Positions 36,421-47,404 of a stretch of DNA of 64,000 nucleotides are shown piece by piece. Source of the DNA: Nissolia schottii (taxonomy: Eukaryota; Streptophyta; Magnoliopsida; Fabales; Fabaceae); NCBI GenBank assembly GCA_003254905.1, contig QANU01064405.1, positions 59,937-123,936 of the forward strand. Reading direction: 5' to 3'. Made by a program: the position numbers and the translations under genes. A model generated the notes under the pieces. That model was not told where the DNA came from, ran no database searches, and worked only from the letters and a program-made list of their open reading frames with translations. The stretch's first letter is position 1, and each line of letters starts with the position of its first letter.

Positions 36421-38160
36421 AATGTCTAATACCTCGTGATCTTTTTTACATATTAAACAAGGTAATGTAAATTCTTAGTTACATGATCCGTGCATACCAA
36501 ACTCAACAATATAACATTACCAGGAATTTAACAAGTGATAATCTTTCTTAAAAAGATAATCTAGATTACTTAGTAATCTTGAAAGTAATGTATCAAACGC
36601 CCCCTTAAAAATTTGGGTCAAAAGCAACATAGAGATGAAAATAGGGTAGCCCGAGTTAGCTAAAATTGCTACATCAGTTTTAGATTTAGTGTGGATTGAG
36701 GAAGTTTCCTCCTCTATTTATAATCTTGCCCTGCTTGACATTTTAGCTTTGTCCAACTCAATAAATCAATAAATAGTGCCTTGATTACTTAAAATACTAT
36801 ACATAAGTGCAAACTTCTTAACTTTATTTTTATTCAGTACTACAAAATATATAGCTAGGTAAATATTGCAAGATTTTTCTAGTACACAATATAAGTAATA
36901 AAAATGACGTTACTTATCGAAAATATATACTGCACTTTGGATTGTCAAATATGGGCAATGTTAATTGTTATTTGACTTTTAACTAGACGAGCTGGTCATG
37001 CCAGAAAACTTGAATCTGGAAATGCATGTGCCAGTTTCGCCTCTGACCTTTTGGTAGCCCAAAATAAAAAAATAAAAAGATAATATATTTTATGGTTCTC
37101 TTCATCTTTTTATATATTATCTCTTTGTTTATATAAAAAAATATATTATCTCACGTATAAAAAAATATTATCTCTTTAAACATGTGTGTATATATATATT
37201 CAAATTATTGAAATCAAAGAATGATAGTAAAATAAGACATTTATTCATCATTACTCGTTGAAATTTATAGTAATAAAGTTTTTGGCATAATTAAAATACT
37301 CTGACACACTGGAAATCCCCCCAAGGATCTTGGATTCCCATAAGAAGCACCACATGGTGTAGTTAGTGGGAGAAGGCATTTTTTTCTCTTTCATCTAATT
37401 TGTGCAATTTTTCTTTTATTCTGGGGCAGTGGAATCTATGGAATCCATTCAGCAATTGTGGGCGGTCGAATCTGCGACCTAGACTTTTTAGTCGTTTGTA
37501 TTGGAACGGTGTTTCTAGGAAGAGGATTCACTTATAAGGTTTACTTTTCGGCGAGGAATTTACTTTCCAACTTAGAGAAATTAAACTTGTACAATTTTAC
37601 CTTATCAATTTTGATTCGGATGCTCAAAGAATGGTCAATATTGAAAATATGTTTAGAAGATGGAAAATGTTGTTTGACACAAACGAATATGAATTGGAAT
37701 GACGTGCTCGTCCGCAATCATCCCATGAGTTCCCTAAATAGTGGAATTAATTAACAGCCAATCAAATTGTATTTGGATCAGTTTCTCTCCATCTGTCTGT
37801 GTGTGACATATGCCGCCTCTCATTTTAATTTAGACTAAAAAATTAACTCACTTTATTATGAAAATAGAATGATACTAAAGGTAATTTGGTAGTTTTAATT
37901 TATCACAATTAATTGTAAAGTTATCTTTTTTCTCACTCCTATCTCACTCATGCTCTACTATCTTTTTTCTTTTGAGATTTTTTACATGCACTAGAGTTGT
38001 GCCCATCACTTCACCATTTAATTTGTGACATTCTCTTCAAGGATGCCATGCTACACTGCATGAAGTACGGTACAGTACCATACACTGCATAATTCAATTA
38101 TTAGATCAAGTTGAAGTATCTATACTCTAGTCAATTATGATGCACTAGAATATTTTCCTT
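36421..38160. other. intergenic DNA without a recognised gene
   Basis: AT-rich, with (TA)-type stretches near 37190. A 98-codon frame (37458-37754, plus) resembles no family I know. Confidence 0.4.
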
Positions 38161-39365
38161 CTTCCCCTTTGTACTAAGAAGGAAGATCCTTGGAACGGGT
38201 TGGACTCCGAAACTCTCTCAATGGGTCTTCAAAGTGGAGGCGGGTGTACCTGCAAGGACTCTAATGCTCAAGTAAGTAGAGGTATGATAAGAATATAGGA
38301 TCAAGAGGGATGAGTTCTAGACGATACCTGGCGAGCTTGATCTCTTTTATACTTGGGGTGCGGTTTATGGGGACCGAGATGCTTGCCAGTTATAGGGTCG
38401 TGATTGTAGATTTTCCTCTGGGTTTTGGGGACTGCCATGAGTGGCGAAATTTCCTCTCGGACTGGGGATCTCTTCGTCTGATTGGAGGATTGGACTTTAA
38501 TCCAAGTGTGAGTATGTGTGGGATTCATGGACCTGAGGCCCATGATCTGTGGGCTAGGATGGGACCTAGGTAGGGTCTTTAGGCTTAGTCTGTAACAGGA
38601 GCCCCTTAGCTTGGACTGCATGGCTTAGCCAGGCAATGCGAGTTGAATTGTTGCATTTGTATGTTCTGCAGTCATTTCCATGTCTGGTTCGTTTTTGGCG
38701 GAGCAATTTGGGGTCTGGTGGCGTGCCTCTTCGAGCGTCGTTCGATTTGATGTGATAATGTAGGGAAAATTTGGCCTTTCGCATCTTGCCGTGTGTACCT
38801 TAGGGTGACAGTTTCATTTCCCTAGGGCACGTGATTCAAGAGGTAATGATGACTTTGGGGATTTTGGGAGGGAAACTGTTTGCTGTTCTCACTGGTTTAA
38901 GAAAGGCAAGGGGGTTTGATTTAATTGTTTGGTTTTCTTTCGTTTTTGAAGCCTTCTTCTTTCTTCTTTCTTCTTTCTTCTTCCTTTACCTTCCTTTACC
39001 TTCCTTTGCCATTTTTGGCATTTGGATTTTGTCTTCATCTCTGCCTCTTCAGTGCTCTTTGGTGCCAGTGTTATTCTCTTTAGTGTCATTCTGTATGGGG
39101 TGATCATTGTGGTCTGGAGTGTAGATTTTGGGGTTGCATCCATTAGTGTTTGCAAATACGTCATTTTCTTGCTTTTTCTTCTGGTGTTTCTGGCATTTTC
39201 CTTTTCGTTCCCTTCATAGGACTATGTAAAATGTTGTTAGGGAGTTGAGGTATTTTGGGGGGTAAGTGATTGTTGTGATGGGTTGAGCCTAGTTTGATTT
39301 TTGTGGGTATGCTAGTTTCCCTCTTTTTCAATAGTTTGAGGCTTTTGGGCTGATGGGGAAGTTGA
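38161..39365 (+). mobile_element. decayed LTR or leader of a Ty3-gypsy element
   Basis: Sequence with many GGGACC and CCTGCAAGGACTC words and a TTCTTTC run near 38960, leading into the integrase fragment at 39420. Short frames on both strands are broken. The element assignment rests on position next to the pol fragment. Confidence 0.35.
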
Positions 39366-39419
39366 AGAAAACTTTCCAGGAGTTGAAGGTTCTGTGTCCA
39401 ATGTGAAAGTATATTCATC

Positions 39420-39806
39420 AAGATGGCAAGAAAAAGGCAGAATATGTTAAGCAACTACATGAGAAAGTGAAACAAAAAATTGAGAAGAAAACATGAAGTG
39501 AAACAACAAATTGAGAAGAAAACATTGCAGTATGCTCATCAAGCCAACAAAGGGAGCAAGGAGGTGGTTTTTGAACCCGGTGATTGGGTTTGGGTTCACA
39601 TGAGGAAGAAAAGGTTTCCTACCCAAAGACGGTCCAAGCTGCACCCAAGAGGAGATGACCTATTCCAAGTGATTGAAAGGATCAATGACAATGCATACGA
39701 ACTTGATCTTCCAGGTAAGTATCAAATTAGTGCTATATTCAATGTAACTGATCTATCTTTGTTTGATGTAGAAGATGAGCTTGATTCAACGACAAATCCT
39801 TTTTAA
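39420..39806 (+). pseudogene. Ty3-gypsy integrase C-terminal fragment
   Basis: The frame at 39480-39806 carries FEPGDWVWVHMRKKRFP, then RSKLHPRGDDLFQV, then INDNAYELDLPG and FNVTDLSLFD. This is the DNA-binding tail of gypsy integrases in plants. Just upstream the stretch GTGAAACAAMAAATTGAG is duplicated in tandem (about 39467-39516), which shifts the frame. Reverse transcriptase and the rest of pol are absent. The acidic tail after DVEDE ends with TAA and is followed by the decayed end of the polyprotein. Confidence 0.85.
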
Positions 39807-40330
39807 GAGGGAGAGAATGATGAGAATTCAAGCAAGACTAACAATGTCCAAGCTCAACTACAAGGCGTTGATGGACCAGTGACTAGAGCTAGAGCAAAAA
39901 AGGCTAAAAGAAGTTTTGCAATATTTACTCATGGAAGTAAAGGCCAAGAGCAGCCCAAAGTTTCAACATAAATGGGCATCAGTTTTATTGGCTAATTACT
40001 AGAATTATAATAAAAGCCAATTTACCATTTTTAATATGTAATTTTGGTGCATGTATTTTGGTCATGAGTTTTAAATGACTTTTAGTCTTTCTTAGGTTAG
40101 TTTTAAGTGTCTTTAGAGTTCCTAGGCAATTATGTTAGATAGTCGAGTCTTAGTGCTAGTTTCAATGCTAGTAGGAAATTAAATAGTTAGTGGAAAGTGG
40201 AGAAACCTCATTATCTTGGTGCAGTAAACTAAGTTTATAAAAAGGAACTCAATGTAAGTCCTTTAATCAGATTATGAATGAATTTTGAGTTTTTCTCCCA
40301 TTGTGAGAGCGTCCCTTTTGTTCTTGGGTA
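39807..40330 (+). mobile_element. 3' part of the Ty3-gypsy remnant with LTR-like sequence
   Basis: After the integrase fragment comes GACCAGTGACTAGAGC, which in other gypsy elements encodes the end of the polyprotein. It is followed by sequence with TTATAAAAAGGAAC (40236-40249), a plausible LTR TATA, and TCTCCCATTGTGAGAGCG. The second LTR needed to prove the boundary is not present. Confidence 0.45.
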
Positions 40331-42254
40331 AAGAACTAAATATGATATTGTCAAGGCAACTTATGGCGATCAACCAAGACTTATCACTCACTTTCTCACC
40401 TTTATCCTGAGGGTGGCGTCTATATCCTTCTTACAAAATCACAGAAAAATCTCAAACACAACCAATCAAACACCAATCGGTTCTAGAAAGGCAGTCTTGC
40501 GGCAAACATGTTCAGGCTTCTAATCAAGTTTACTTAAGTGGCCGGACAGGAATCATATCATCACCTTCATGACTGATTAACTCTCACCATCACAACACCT
40601 TGTCAATTAGTCCTGAACACCGTTGAAGCTACGACGTCAAGCCACAACGCACTCCACCTACAACATCACTCGATGTCATCATCTCACTTACATCCACTTT
40701 TCACCATGGTTGCCGATGTTCGTGCTTGACGACAGAGAAGATGTATGGCAGCTACCCTCCTAAAAGGATTTTTTTTACACAAACTAATTTGATCCATTTG
40801 AACGTTTTTTACGAGAAAATGAGAATTTCATTCATAAAGCATCCTAATTAACAACATTGACAAATTAAAAATAATATATTAAATCTAACATTAATAAGAT
40901 TCGATTACACCCTTCATTGTGAATTAACCGAAGATCTATTTGCTCCTTTTCCAAAGACTATTAACTGAAGATCTATTAACGCATTGTGCTTCCTTTCATG
41001 ATAAATCTAAATATCTTCTTCTTCTGTAAGATTCTTATAAACAAAATCTCACAAAGAGAAACCAAAACAACCATAGAACTGAAAGAAAACACCACAAAAG
41101 GGAATATTTGTATAATTTTAACCTAATTCAACCCAAAATTAATTAAAAATATATATATAATTTGTATAATTTATTCATTTCTAAATAACTTTAATATTTT
41201 TTATGAAAATAAATTTTTAAATATTAATGAATATGGGTATTTTGTCTACAAAATTATTTTTATTATATATAAGTTTATATGTGACACACCAATACACTAA
41301 ATAGTATAAAATTTTATATATTGTATTTTTTATACTATAATATCAGGTCTTATATTATTAGACCTAATATTATCTGATTTTATTATGTATGAAGCATTAA
41401 ACGTAGCCATATATAAGCTTTTTGATGTATCAAATATAAAACGTTGCCATATACGAAGTATGTTTTTTCTTTTTTTAATGCTTTAACTTATCAATATTTC
41501 ATTATTATTATATTTAAGTGGTGAAATTAATTAAAAGAACAGCTTTTGGCCTTATTGAGGAAATGTTGTTGGCAGTTGGCACACACTAACCACAAGTTGC
41601 ACAACTAAAGAAATTGTTGTGGCACGTGAAGTTCATTCCTTCTTCGATATTAAATATTGATGTAGACAGGAAAAAATAAAATATATATAAAAAAAGTGAA
41701 CTGATAAGACAAGTTTCTTTCTCAATGAAGAATTCCTATTTGTTAGTTCCTATGTGGAGGAACAATCATATCGCTAAGAAAGGCCACTAACATATTGTCT
41801 TGAAGTGATAAGAATATTCTCCCCATCTATCGACCAAAGAAAAACGTGAAGGATGGACGTATGACATGAAGTCCATTTTCGTGGTGATTTTGATGTTAAG
41901 TTCGACCATTTTAATAAAGATGTAAAGAGAAGGAAGATGACTAATGATAGATACTATAAAACCTTTTTCATCACACAAAGAATATATATATATATATAAA
42001 TTTTGAATTATATTAGGTGTAAAGGAAAAAGTGGCAATTTCTAAAATATTCATTATATTCAATTTATGCGAGAGTTACGTAAAAGAAGATTTGTATGCAT
42101 CTTTTTCTTCTTCAAAAAGTATGTATCGTTAAGAGACTATTATTAATATACTAGTATATTAACTCGTGCGATGTATAAAAAAAAAAACATATAATGTATA
42201 AAAAAATATTAACCCATGTGATACATGAGAATGATATAAAATTTAAAATGAAAA

Positions 42255-42293
<39 letters not shown>

Positions 42294-42522
42294 TTTGATT
42301 ATTAAAGTTATATGAGATACATGTGCTTAATCATTCTGTTACCCATGATAACATCATTAAATTGTGTAAACTTTCGCTCTGCAAACCCTGTTGTATACAA
42401 ATTGTGTATTATGTATCATTTACACCCTTTATTTATGCTCCATACAAATTTTTAAAATTTGTGTTCTCTATTTTTGCTTTGTAAAAGCTATGTAATCTTC
42501 TCACTTAGTGTCTCTGTCATCC
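40331..42522. other. AT-rich intergenic DNA without a recognised gene
   Basis: No coding frame with recognisable content. It includes (AT)n at 42261-42288 and several A-rich runs. A minus-strand 91-codon frame at 41787-42062 is AT-driven. Confidence 0.4.
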
Positions 42523-42534
42523 CACTACTAGAAA
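42523..42534 (+). mobile_element. CACTA-element terminus abutted by an LTR
   Basis: CACTACTAGAAA is the standard start of plant CACTA elements. It is followed without a gap by TGTAACACCCTAGC at 42535, the outer end of a long LTR in minus orientation. The CACTA pieces at 45.5-49.4 kb could be the rest of the same element. Confidence 0.55.
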
Positions 42535-43016
42535 TGTAACACCCTAGCTAGCGAGCGTACACTTAAGTCATAAACCGCGCTTACTAGGTTGTTATCTGCT
42601 TGGTGAGAATACTTATAGTCCTTAATTACCTTTGAAAAATAGTAATTTAACCAAAATATGACCATGTTTGAAATTTTTGCAATTATTATTTCTTGTCTTA
42701 AAATTAGGAGCCTTGCAAGAGATGAGTTATATAACACCCTTGATACGCATAGGACGCGACTAGGTCAATCAAAATAGAATCAACATGCGAATATACAAAT
42801 CATACATCACAAGGGGTCCATTGTTCACATTAGCACCTAATTTACAGATACATACATAGGGGTGACTGCACATATATCCGTTGGTTCGTCATTTACATTG
42901 GTACTCAATTCACATATACCCTACGTATAAATTCTATACATATATTATTCGACAAAACATAAAGCTAGCAAAATATAACGCTCATGGGAGACTGGCCAAG
43001 GTAACCTGGTGCCTTG

Positions 43017-43520
43017 TCATGGCTCCTCCGTGTCGTCGTCCGGGTCCTCCTCTGGGTCTTCGTCCTCTTCCTCCTCCTCCCCCTCGAAGTTCGTCTCCAT
43101 GGGGTCTTCACTTTCGGGGGAGTCGAGGCTAGATGAGTCATCCTCCATCTCATCCTCCTGTGAAGTCCTTGAGTTATGGGACCAGCCGCGGTGCGTCGTC
43201 GAAGGCCCTGCCTCGGCGTCAAGGGGTCGTGGGGCGAGTTGGAGTCGGAAAGGCGGGCAGACTCTTTTCCTTGCTCCGCGACGGTAGAAGTGGGGTCGAT
43301 GTGGAGGTGGCAAGGAATTTGGGTCGACCTCTACATCTTTCTCGTATGGCGGGAGCTCGTCCTCGTCAAGGTCCAGGAGAATTGGTGTGGCGAGTGACTG
43401 AAGGGGGCGTGGGGCTCCAGTCGGGGAGTATGTGCAAGTCTCCGTGACGTCCCCGATGACGGGGTCACGCTGCCTAATCCTGCTCAGCAACATCGCCCGC
43501 TCCGTCGGTGGGGTACTCAT
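43017..43520 (-). CDS. hypothetical acidic protein encoded inside a long LTR
   Basis: An uninterrupted 167-codon frame in the sense direction of its LTR. Residues 1-60 are mixed (MSTPPTERAM start, then PPYEKDVEVD). The middle is basic and proline-rich (PPPHRPHFYRRGARKRV). From about residue 118 to the end it is almost wholly Asp, Glu, Ser and Pro, ending in a run of Glu and Asp. It is much more GC-rich than its surroundings. The related LTRs at 18600-21579 and 62700-64000 have no equivalent frame at the same place. I recognise no domain. It could be a captured host fragment, an LTR gene, or a chance frame favoured by high GC. Confidence 0.35.
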   Translation of the reverse strand: MSTPPTERAMLLSRIRQRDPVIGDVTETCTYSPTGAPRPLQSLATPILLDLDEDELPPYEKDVEVDPNSLPPPHRPHFYRRGARKRVCPPFRLQLAPRPLDAEAGPSTTHRGWSHNSRTSQEDEMEDDSSSLDSPESEDPMETNFEGEEEEEDEDPEEDPDDDTEEP

Positions 43521-44639
43521 TGAGGCTACTTGGAATCATGAACGAGTAGGGGTGAGAAAATTGCATCCTCACTAGAAAACTCTGAGCCATTACGAAACTG
43601 GATTACCTTGATTATGATCCAGGCCGCTCTGGAGGTCTCTAAGTGCCATGCTTAGGGAAACTTTTTTACTCCTTATTTTATTCTTGCCTAATCCAGAGCA
43701 ACTTTTTCTATTTTATTAGGTGTCGGGAATTCTAGTCTGTTACCTTAGGCTTAATTGCGCTTCTGTTTACTTATTCGTATCGTATATAAATCGTATATCG
43801 GATAAATGTCGTCTAAATCCCAAGGCCTTATGTACCTTACATACATTCATCACATAAATATCATGCATGGGAGAAAAGGGGTTCTCTTACGTGCCTTAGG
43901 GCCACATCCTTCTCGTTACTTCATGCGCATCATTCTCCTTTGTAGTCGGTGGGACCGTCGTCCCTTTGCAGCTACAACCTACTTTGTTTTTGTATCGTCG
44001 CCGACCAGGCTGCATTATGTTCTGATTAGTAGCTAACCACGGATGCATGAAAGCATAATTCATCGCGCGGGGATAGGGAATTGACCATTCTCCTTGCGAA
44101 ATGATGAGGAGGTCCACCCTTACAGTGATACCAAGAGTGGGCTCGTTACTTTGAACTTTTTCTTGACTTTCTTTGGGTCCACAGTTAGGGACATACTTTC
44201 CTCTCAGACGTCATGACATAAAAGCTTGTACTTTACATTACTTTCTTTCTTTACTTGCTTGGTTCAGGACGAAGCCTGCGTTCAGGTCTATGCCTGCTTT
44301 TCTTGATAGTAAAATCAGTCCTTCTTGCTAGACTGGCAAGGGGCTTGTCATGCTTGACGTGCGAGGGGGATTCCCTATTATATAACTATGTACTTTCTTC
44401 AAGGTACACCAGGCCCTCTATGGTCGGAACCTTCTTAAGATCTTACATTTTCCCTAAGGTTCATTTATGATCTTTGATAGAGTTAGGTGATACTTCTAGT
44501 TATCTATGGTCGTCCTAAACCATAACGACAACCGAGCCCTTATGATGCATATTTATCAATAAAAGAGTACATGCTTTGTCTTATCTTTCATACACGTGCA
44601 TAGGATAGTATTGATCGAATGATGTGGCCCCGTGAAACT

Positions 44640-44920
44640 CTTCTTAGGACTCTCAGCCACTAGGCTAAGCTGGTTAGTGCCCTAGGATCCTCCAGACCAC
44701 TCAGTGCCCTACTTAGGCCGCTCAGCGCCCTCAGAGCACTCCTAGGGTACTTAGCCACCTTTATCCAAGTTTCATGGGAACTCAAGGTTCAGGCTGCTCA
44801 GCGCCCTGGACACGAGGTTCCTTCACCACGTGATCTCTTACTAGCCATGCATGTTGTAATTTATGAAATTGCTCAGGCCGCTCAGCAGATCGCTTTGGCC
44901 GCTCAGCGCCCTGGGTGTTT
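44640..44920. repeat. degenerate GGCCGCTCAGCGCCCT repeat
   Basis: Six or more scattered copies of (G)GCCGCTCAGCGCCCT or close variants (CCACTCAGTGCCCT, GCTGCTCAGCGCCCT), irregularly spaced within the LTR. Confidence 0.6.
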
Positions 44921-45529
44921 TTAGAATCATAACTTTGTTTTTTTTGCCCTTTATTCCCTTTCCTTCAAAATCATTTTCATGCACTCTTCTTAGGGCTTCG
45001 CCACATTATTCCAACAATCACTATCCCTCTAGTTTCAACCTCAAATATCAAGTTACATACAAGCAACACTTCACCATATATTAAGATTACATAAAGCCAT
45101 ATACACACATATTATCACACAACCATTCAAAGATCACCAAGGAGGTGAGTGAGCTAAGGTTACCCACTTCCTTAGAGTATTGGTTGGTGGTGAGAGTGAT
45201 GAGAGAACGTTTCCAAGAGCGCATGGCTTTCCTTACTGATTTCCGGCTTCGGCAGCATAACAATGGGGTGCACGAACAGAACGTGTTTTAAGCAAAAGCT
45301 AGCAAGTGAAGAAATAAGGAAATGAAAGGCATGGGAGGGCTATTTATAGGCCCTCAAGGTTGTGGGCCTTGACCATTCTTGGCCACAAAAATTAATGAAA
45401 AAAGAAAAAGAAAAATAAAATAAAAATAGGATAAAGATGACTTATTCATCTTTGACTTTGGTTTGACCAAGCTTAGGGTTGTGTAGTGAGGGTGTGGGTT
45501 GTGGCTTAGACTCAGCGAGCTAAGAGTGT

Positions 45530-46060
45530 GCCCCCGGGTATCGAGCCAGACCCTGTGATGAAAACGTGATATGGCTTGAGGTGGTCAGCGGTATGAACCG
45601 CAATCGCGTGTATGGCCAGCGGACATAGCTCTCGGTTACAACGAGGGGGCCTCGATCGGCGACATCGTCTACCTGTGGGACATGGACGCAAGACCAAGAA
45701 GATTTCTGCAAGCACATGTTCAAGCTGAACCAGGAGCTATACATGCAGGAGGTCAGGAACGAGCAAATGCTTTAAGAGCTGCATGATGTGAAGGCAGAGG
45801 TAAAGGCGAAGCAGATACAGGAGGAAGCGAAGAAGAAACGAGAGCTGGTGAAGAAGAGAAGGGAAAAGGAGAAGCTGAACCAGAAGTTGAAGATGATGTG
45901 GGCATGCTTTGGTGGCTCTCCCCTAGGATCCAGCAGTTCGACTGCCCCTCAGATGCCTCCTGAGATGTTGTTGTCTAATACACCCAACGAAGATAACAAG
46001 GACGATGCCGACTATGATGATGCCCCCGACAACGATGATGCTGCAAACTTAGGAGATTAG
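45530..46060 (+). pseudogene. C-terminal part of a Ptta/En/Spm plant transposase
   Basis: A frame at about 45560-45625 reads WLEVVSGMNRNRVYGQ, the W-x-x-V-x-G-x-x-x-x-RVYG motif I associate with the Transposase_24 family of CACTA-type elements. A stop follows. The next open part (45788-46060) is a Lys/Glu-rich coiled coil (KAEVKAKQIQEEAKKKRE) ending in an Asp-rich tail and TAG. N-terminal coding sequence is absent, replaced by the LTR that ends near 45503. Premature stops (TAG at about 45626, TAA near 45774) make it non-functional. Confidence 0.65.
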
Positions 46061-46329
46061 GATATTTTTATTGTTTTTTTTAATACAATGTGTAATTTTT
46101 AAGTGTATATATTTTGACTTTGAACTTGTGTAGTTTTTTTTGTGAAATATATTACGATTTTGTTGTTAAAGTGAGAGTGAATGTTTTTACTATTAAATTA
46201 TTAAAATAAATAATAAAACTTATGTATACTTTAATAATTTAATGATCACTTTAAATTAAAGTAAAAATTTTGCTTTAAAAAATTCTCCTATTCTGCAACT
46301 CTCACAAATTGTCCCTATTGATTAATTAA

Positions 46330-46740
46330 AAGACAAGTATAAGGGCTTTACCGTTTGAAGAATTTGACGATAACAACCCTAACCCGAAATATTGTAGTGT
46401 GTTACCGTCAATTATTTCTAACGGTAAACCCTCACTATATTGCACGAGATGTTTGTTGTCTCGCGCGAGACTAGCAAATCAGAGAGCAAACTTGAGGTTC
46501 TGTGAGGTATCTCACGCGGGATGTAATATTACTCGTGTAAGACGTTTTAGCTTCAAAAATGTCCAACGGTAATGAAAATGAAAATATGCCAAATTTCGCG
46601 CCATTTTTTTCGTACTATCAGAATTTTTGACACAATTTTGACGGTAAGCTTGTTATTTAAACAATGCATTTTGGTAAAGCGATTATAGTTGGACTGCTCT
46701 TATTTACCGTCAAAAATATCCGAAGGTAATGTTCTGAAGA
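46330..46740. repeat. CACTA subterminal repeat region
   Basis: Scattered ACCGTCAAT, AACGGTAA and TTACCGTC words, one as a hairpin (TTACCGTC with AACGGTAA at 46400-46424). TCTCGCGCGAGA-type palindromes occur between them. It lies upstream of the TNP2-like pseudogene and corresponds to the array at 34300-34745. Confidence 0.6.
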
Positions 46741-47404
46741 ATAACTTAGTCAAATTTCACTCCCCATTTCTATCATTTCCTTTCATTCTCTTCTCCCTTC
46801 TCTCCTCCTTCCCCCTTCTTCCTTTTCATTCCTCTATCACCAGCACCACCTACTGCCACCACCACTACCACCACCACGTGCTGCAACCACCACCATCACA
46901 ATCTCCTCCACCACCACCCTCTTACACCACCACCACTTCTTGCTAGGTCTAAAAATGATTACTTCTCTCTTTTTAAATATTGCATTCAATTTCATTAATA
47001 ATGTCAATTTGTGATTGAATTTGTTGTGTGGTGATATGTTTATTTAGGACATAAGCGTCTATTTGGCTGATTGAAGGAGTCGTTAAAGTTTGTATCGACA
47101 TTTAGGTATGTATGTTATGAAAATACGTAGGATAGAGACTTATTTTCTTAAGATAGATTTGTAGGATTGAAGTTGTATGGATGGACTGGGGGAAGGAACG
47201 CTTAGCATTGCTTTCCAAAATTGTTTGAATTGTTGTGCTGGCAACGGTGATTACATGTTGTTTGTGAAGATTGGAGGGAATCTGTTTTAGAACGGTTAGG
47301 AATAATTGTGTGCAATTAAAAATGTATGTTGCAATAATGAAATTAACTATGATCATTAATTTTGTATCGGTTAATGCAATGCTGGTGTAGGAAGTGTGCA
47401 AACA
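46741..47404. other. CACTA untranslated leader
   Basis: No recognised gene. 46770-46945 is pyrimidine-rich and passes into a CCACCACCAC microsatellite. 46963-47404 is AT-rich and may be an intron or leader of the transposase gene that follows. Confidence 0.4.

Larger units (their letters stand above)
42535..45503 (-). mobile_element. long LTR, minus orientation (about 3 kb)
   Basis: It starts TGTAACACCCTAGCTAGC, the complement of the GGGTGTTACA ends at 6785 and 21579. Around 44330-44450 it is the complement of the LTR sequence at 19890-20000. The inner limit near 45503 is set by where CACTA coding sequence becomes readable and is approximate. It carries an open 167-codon frame at 43017-43520 and a CTCAGCGCCC repeat at 44640-44920. 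Confidence 0.6.

Noticed and set aside
43133..43447. Plus-strand ORFs opposite the acidic LTR frame
   Set aside because: Shadows of a GC-rich region; less regular composition than the minus-strand frame.
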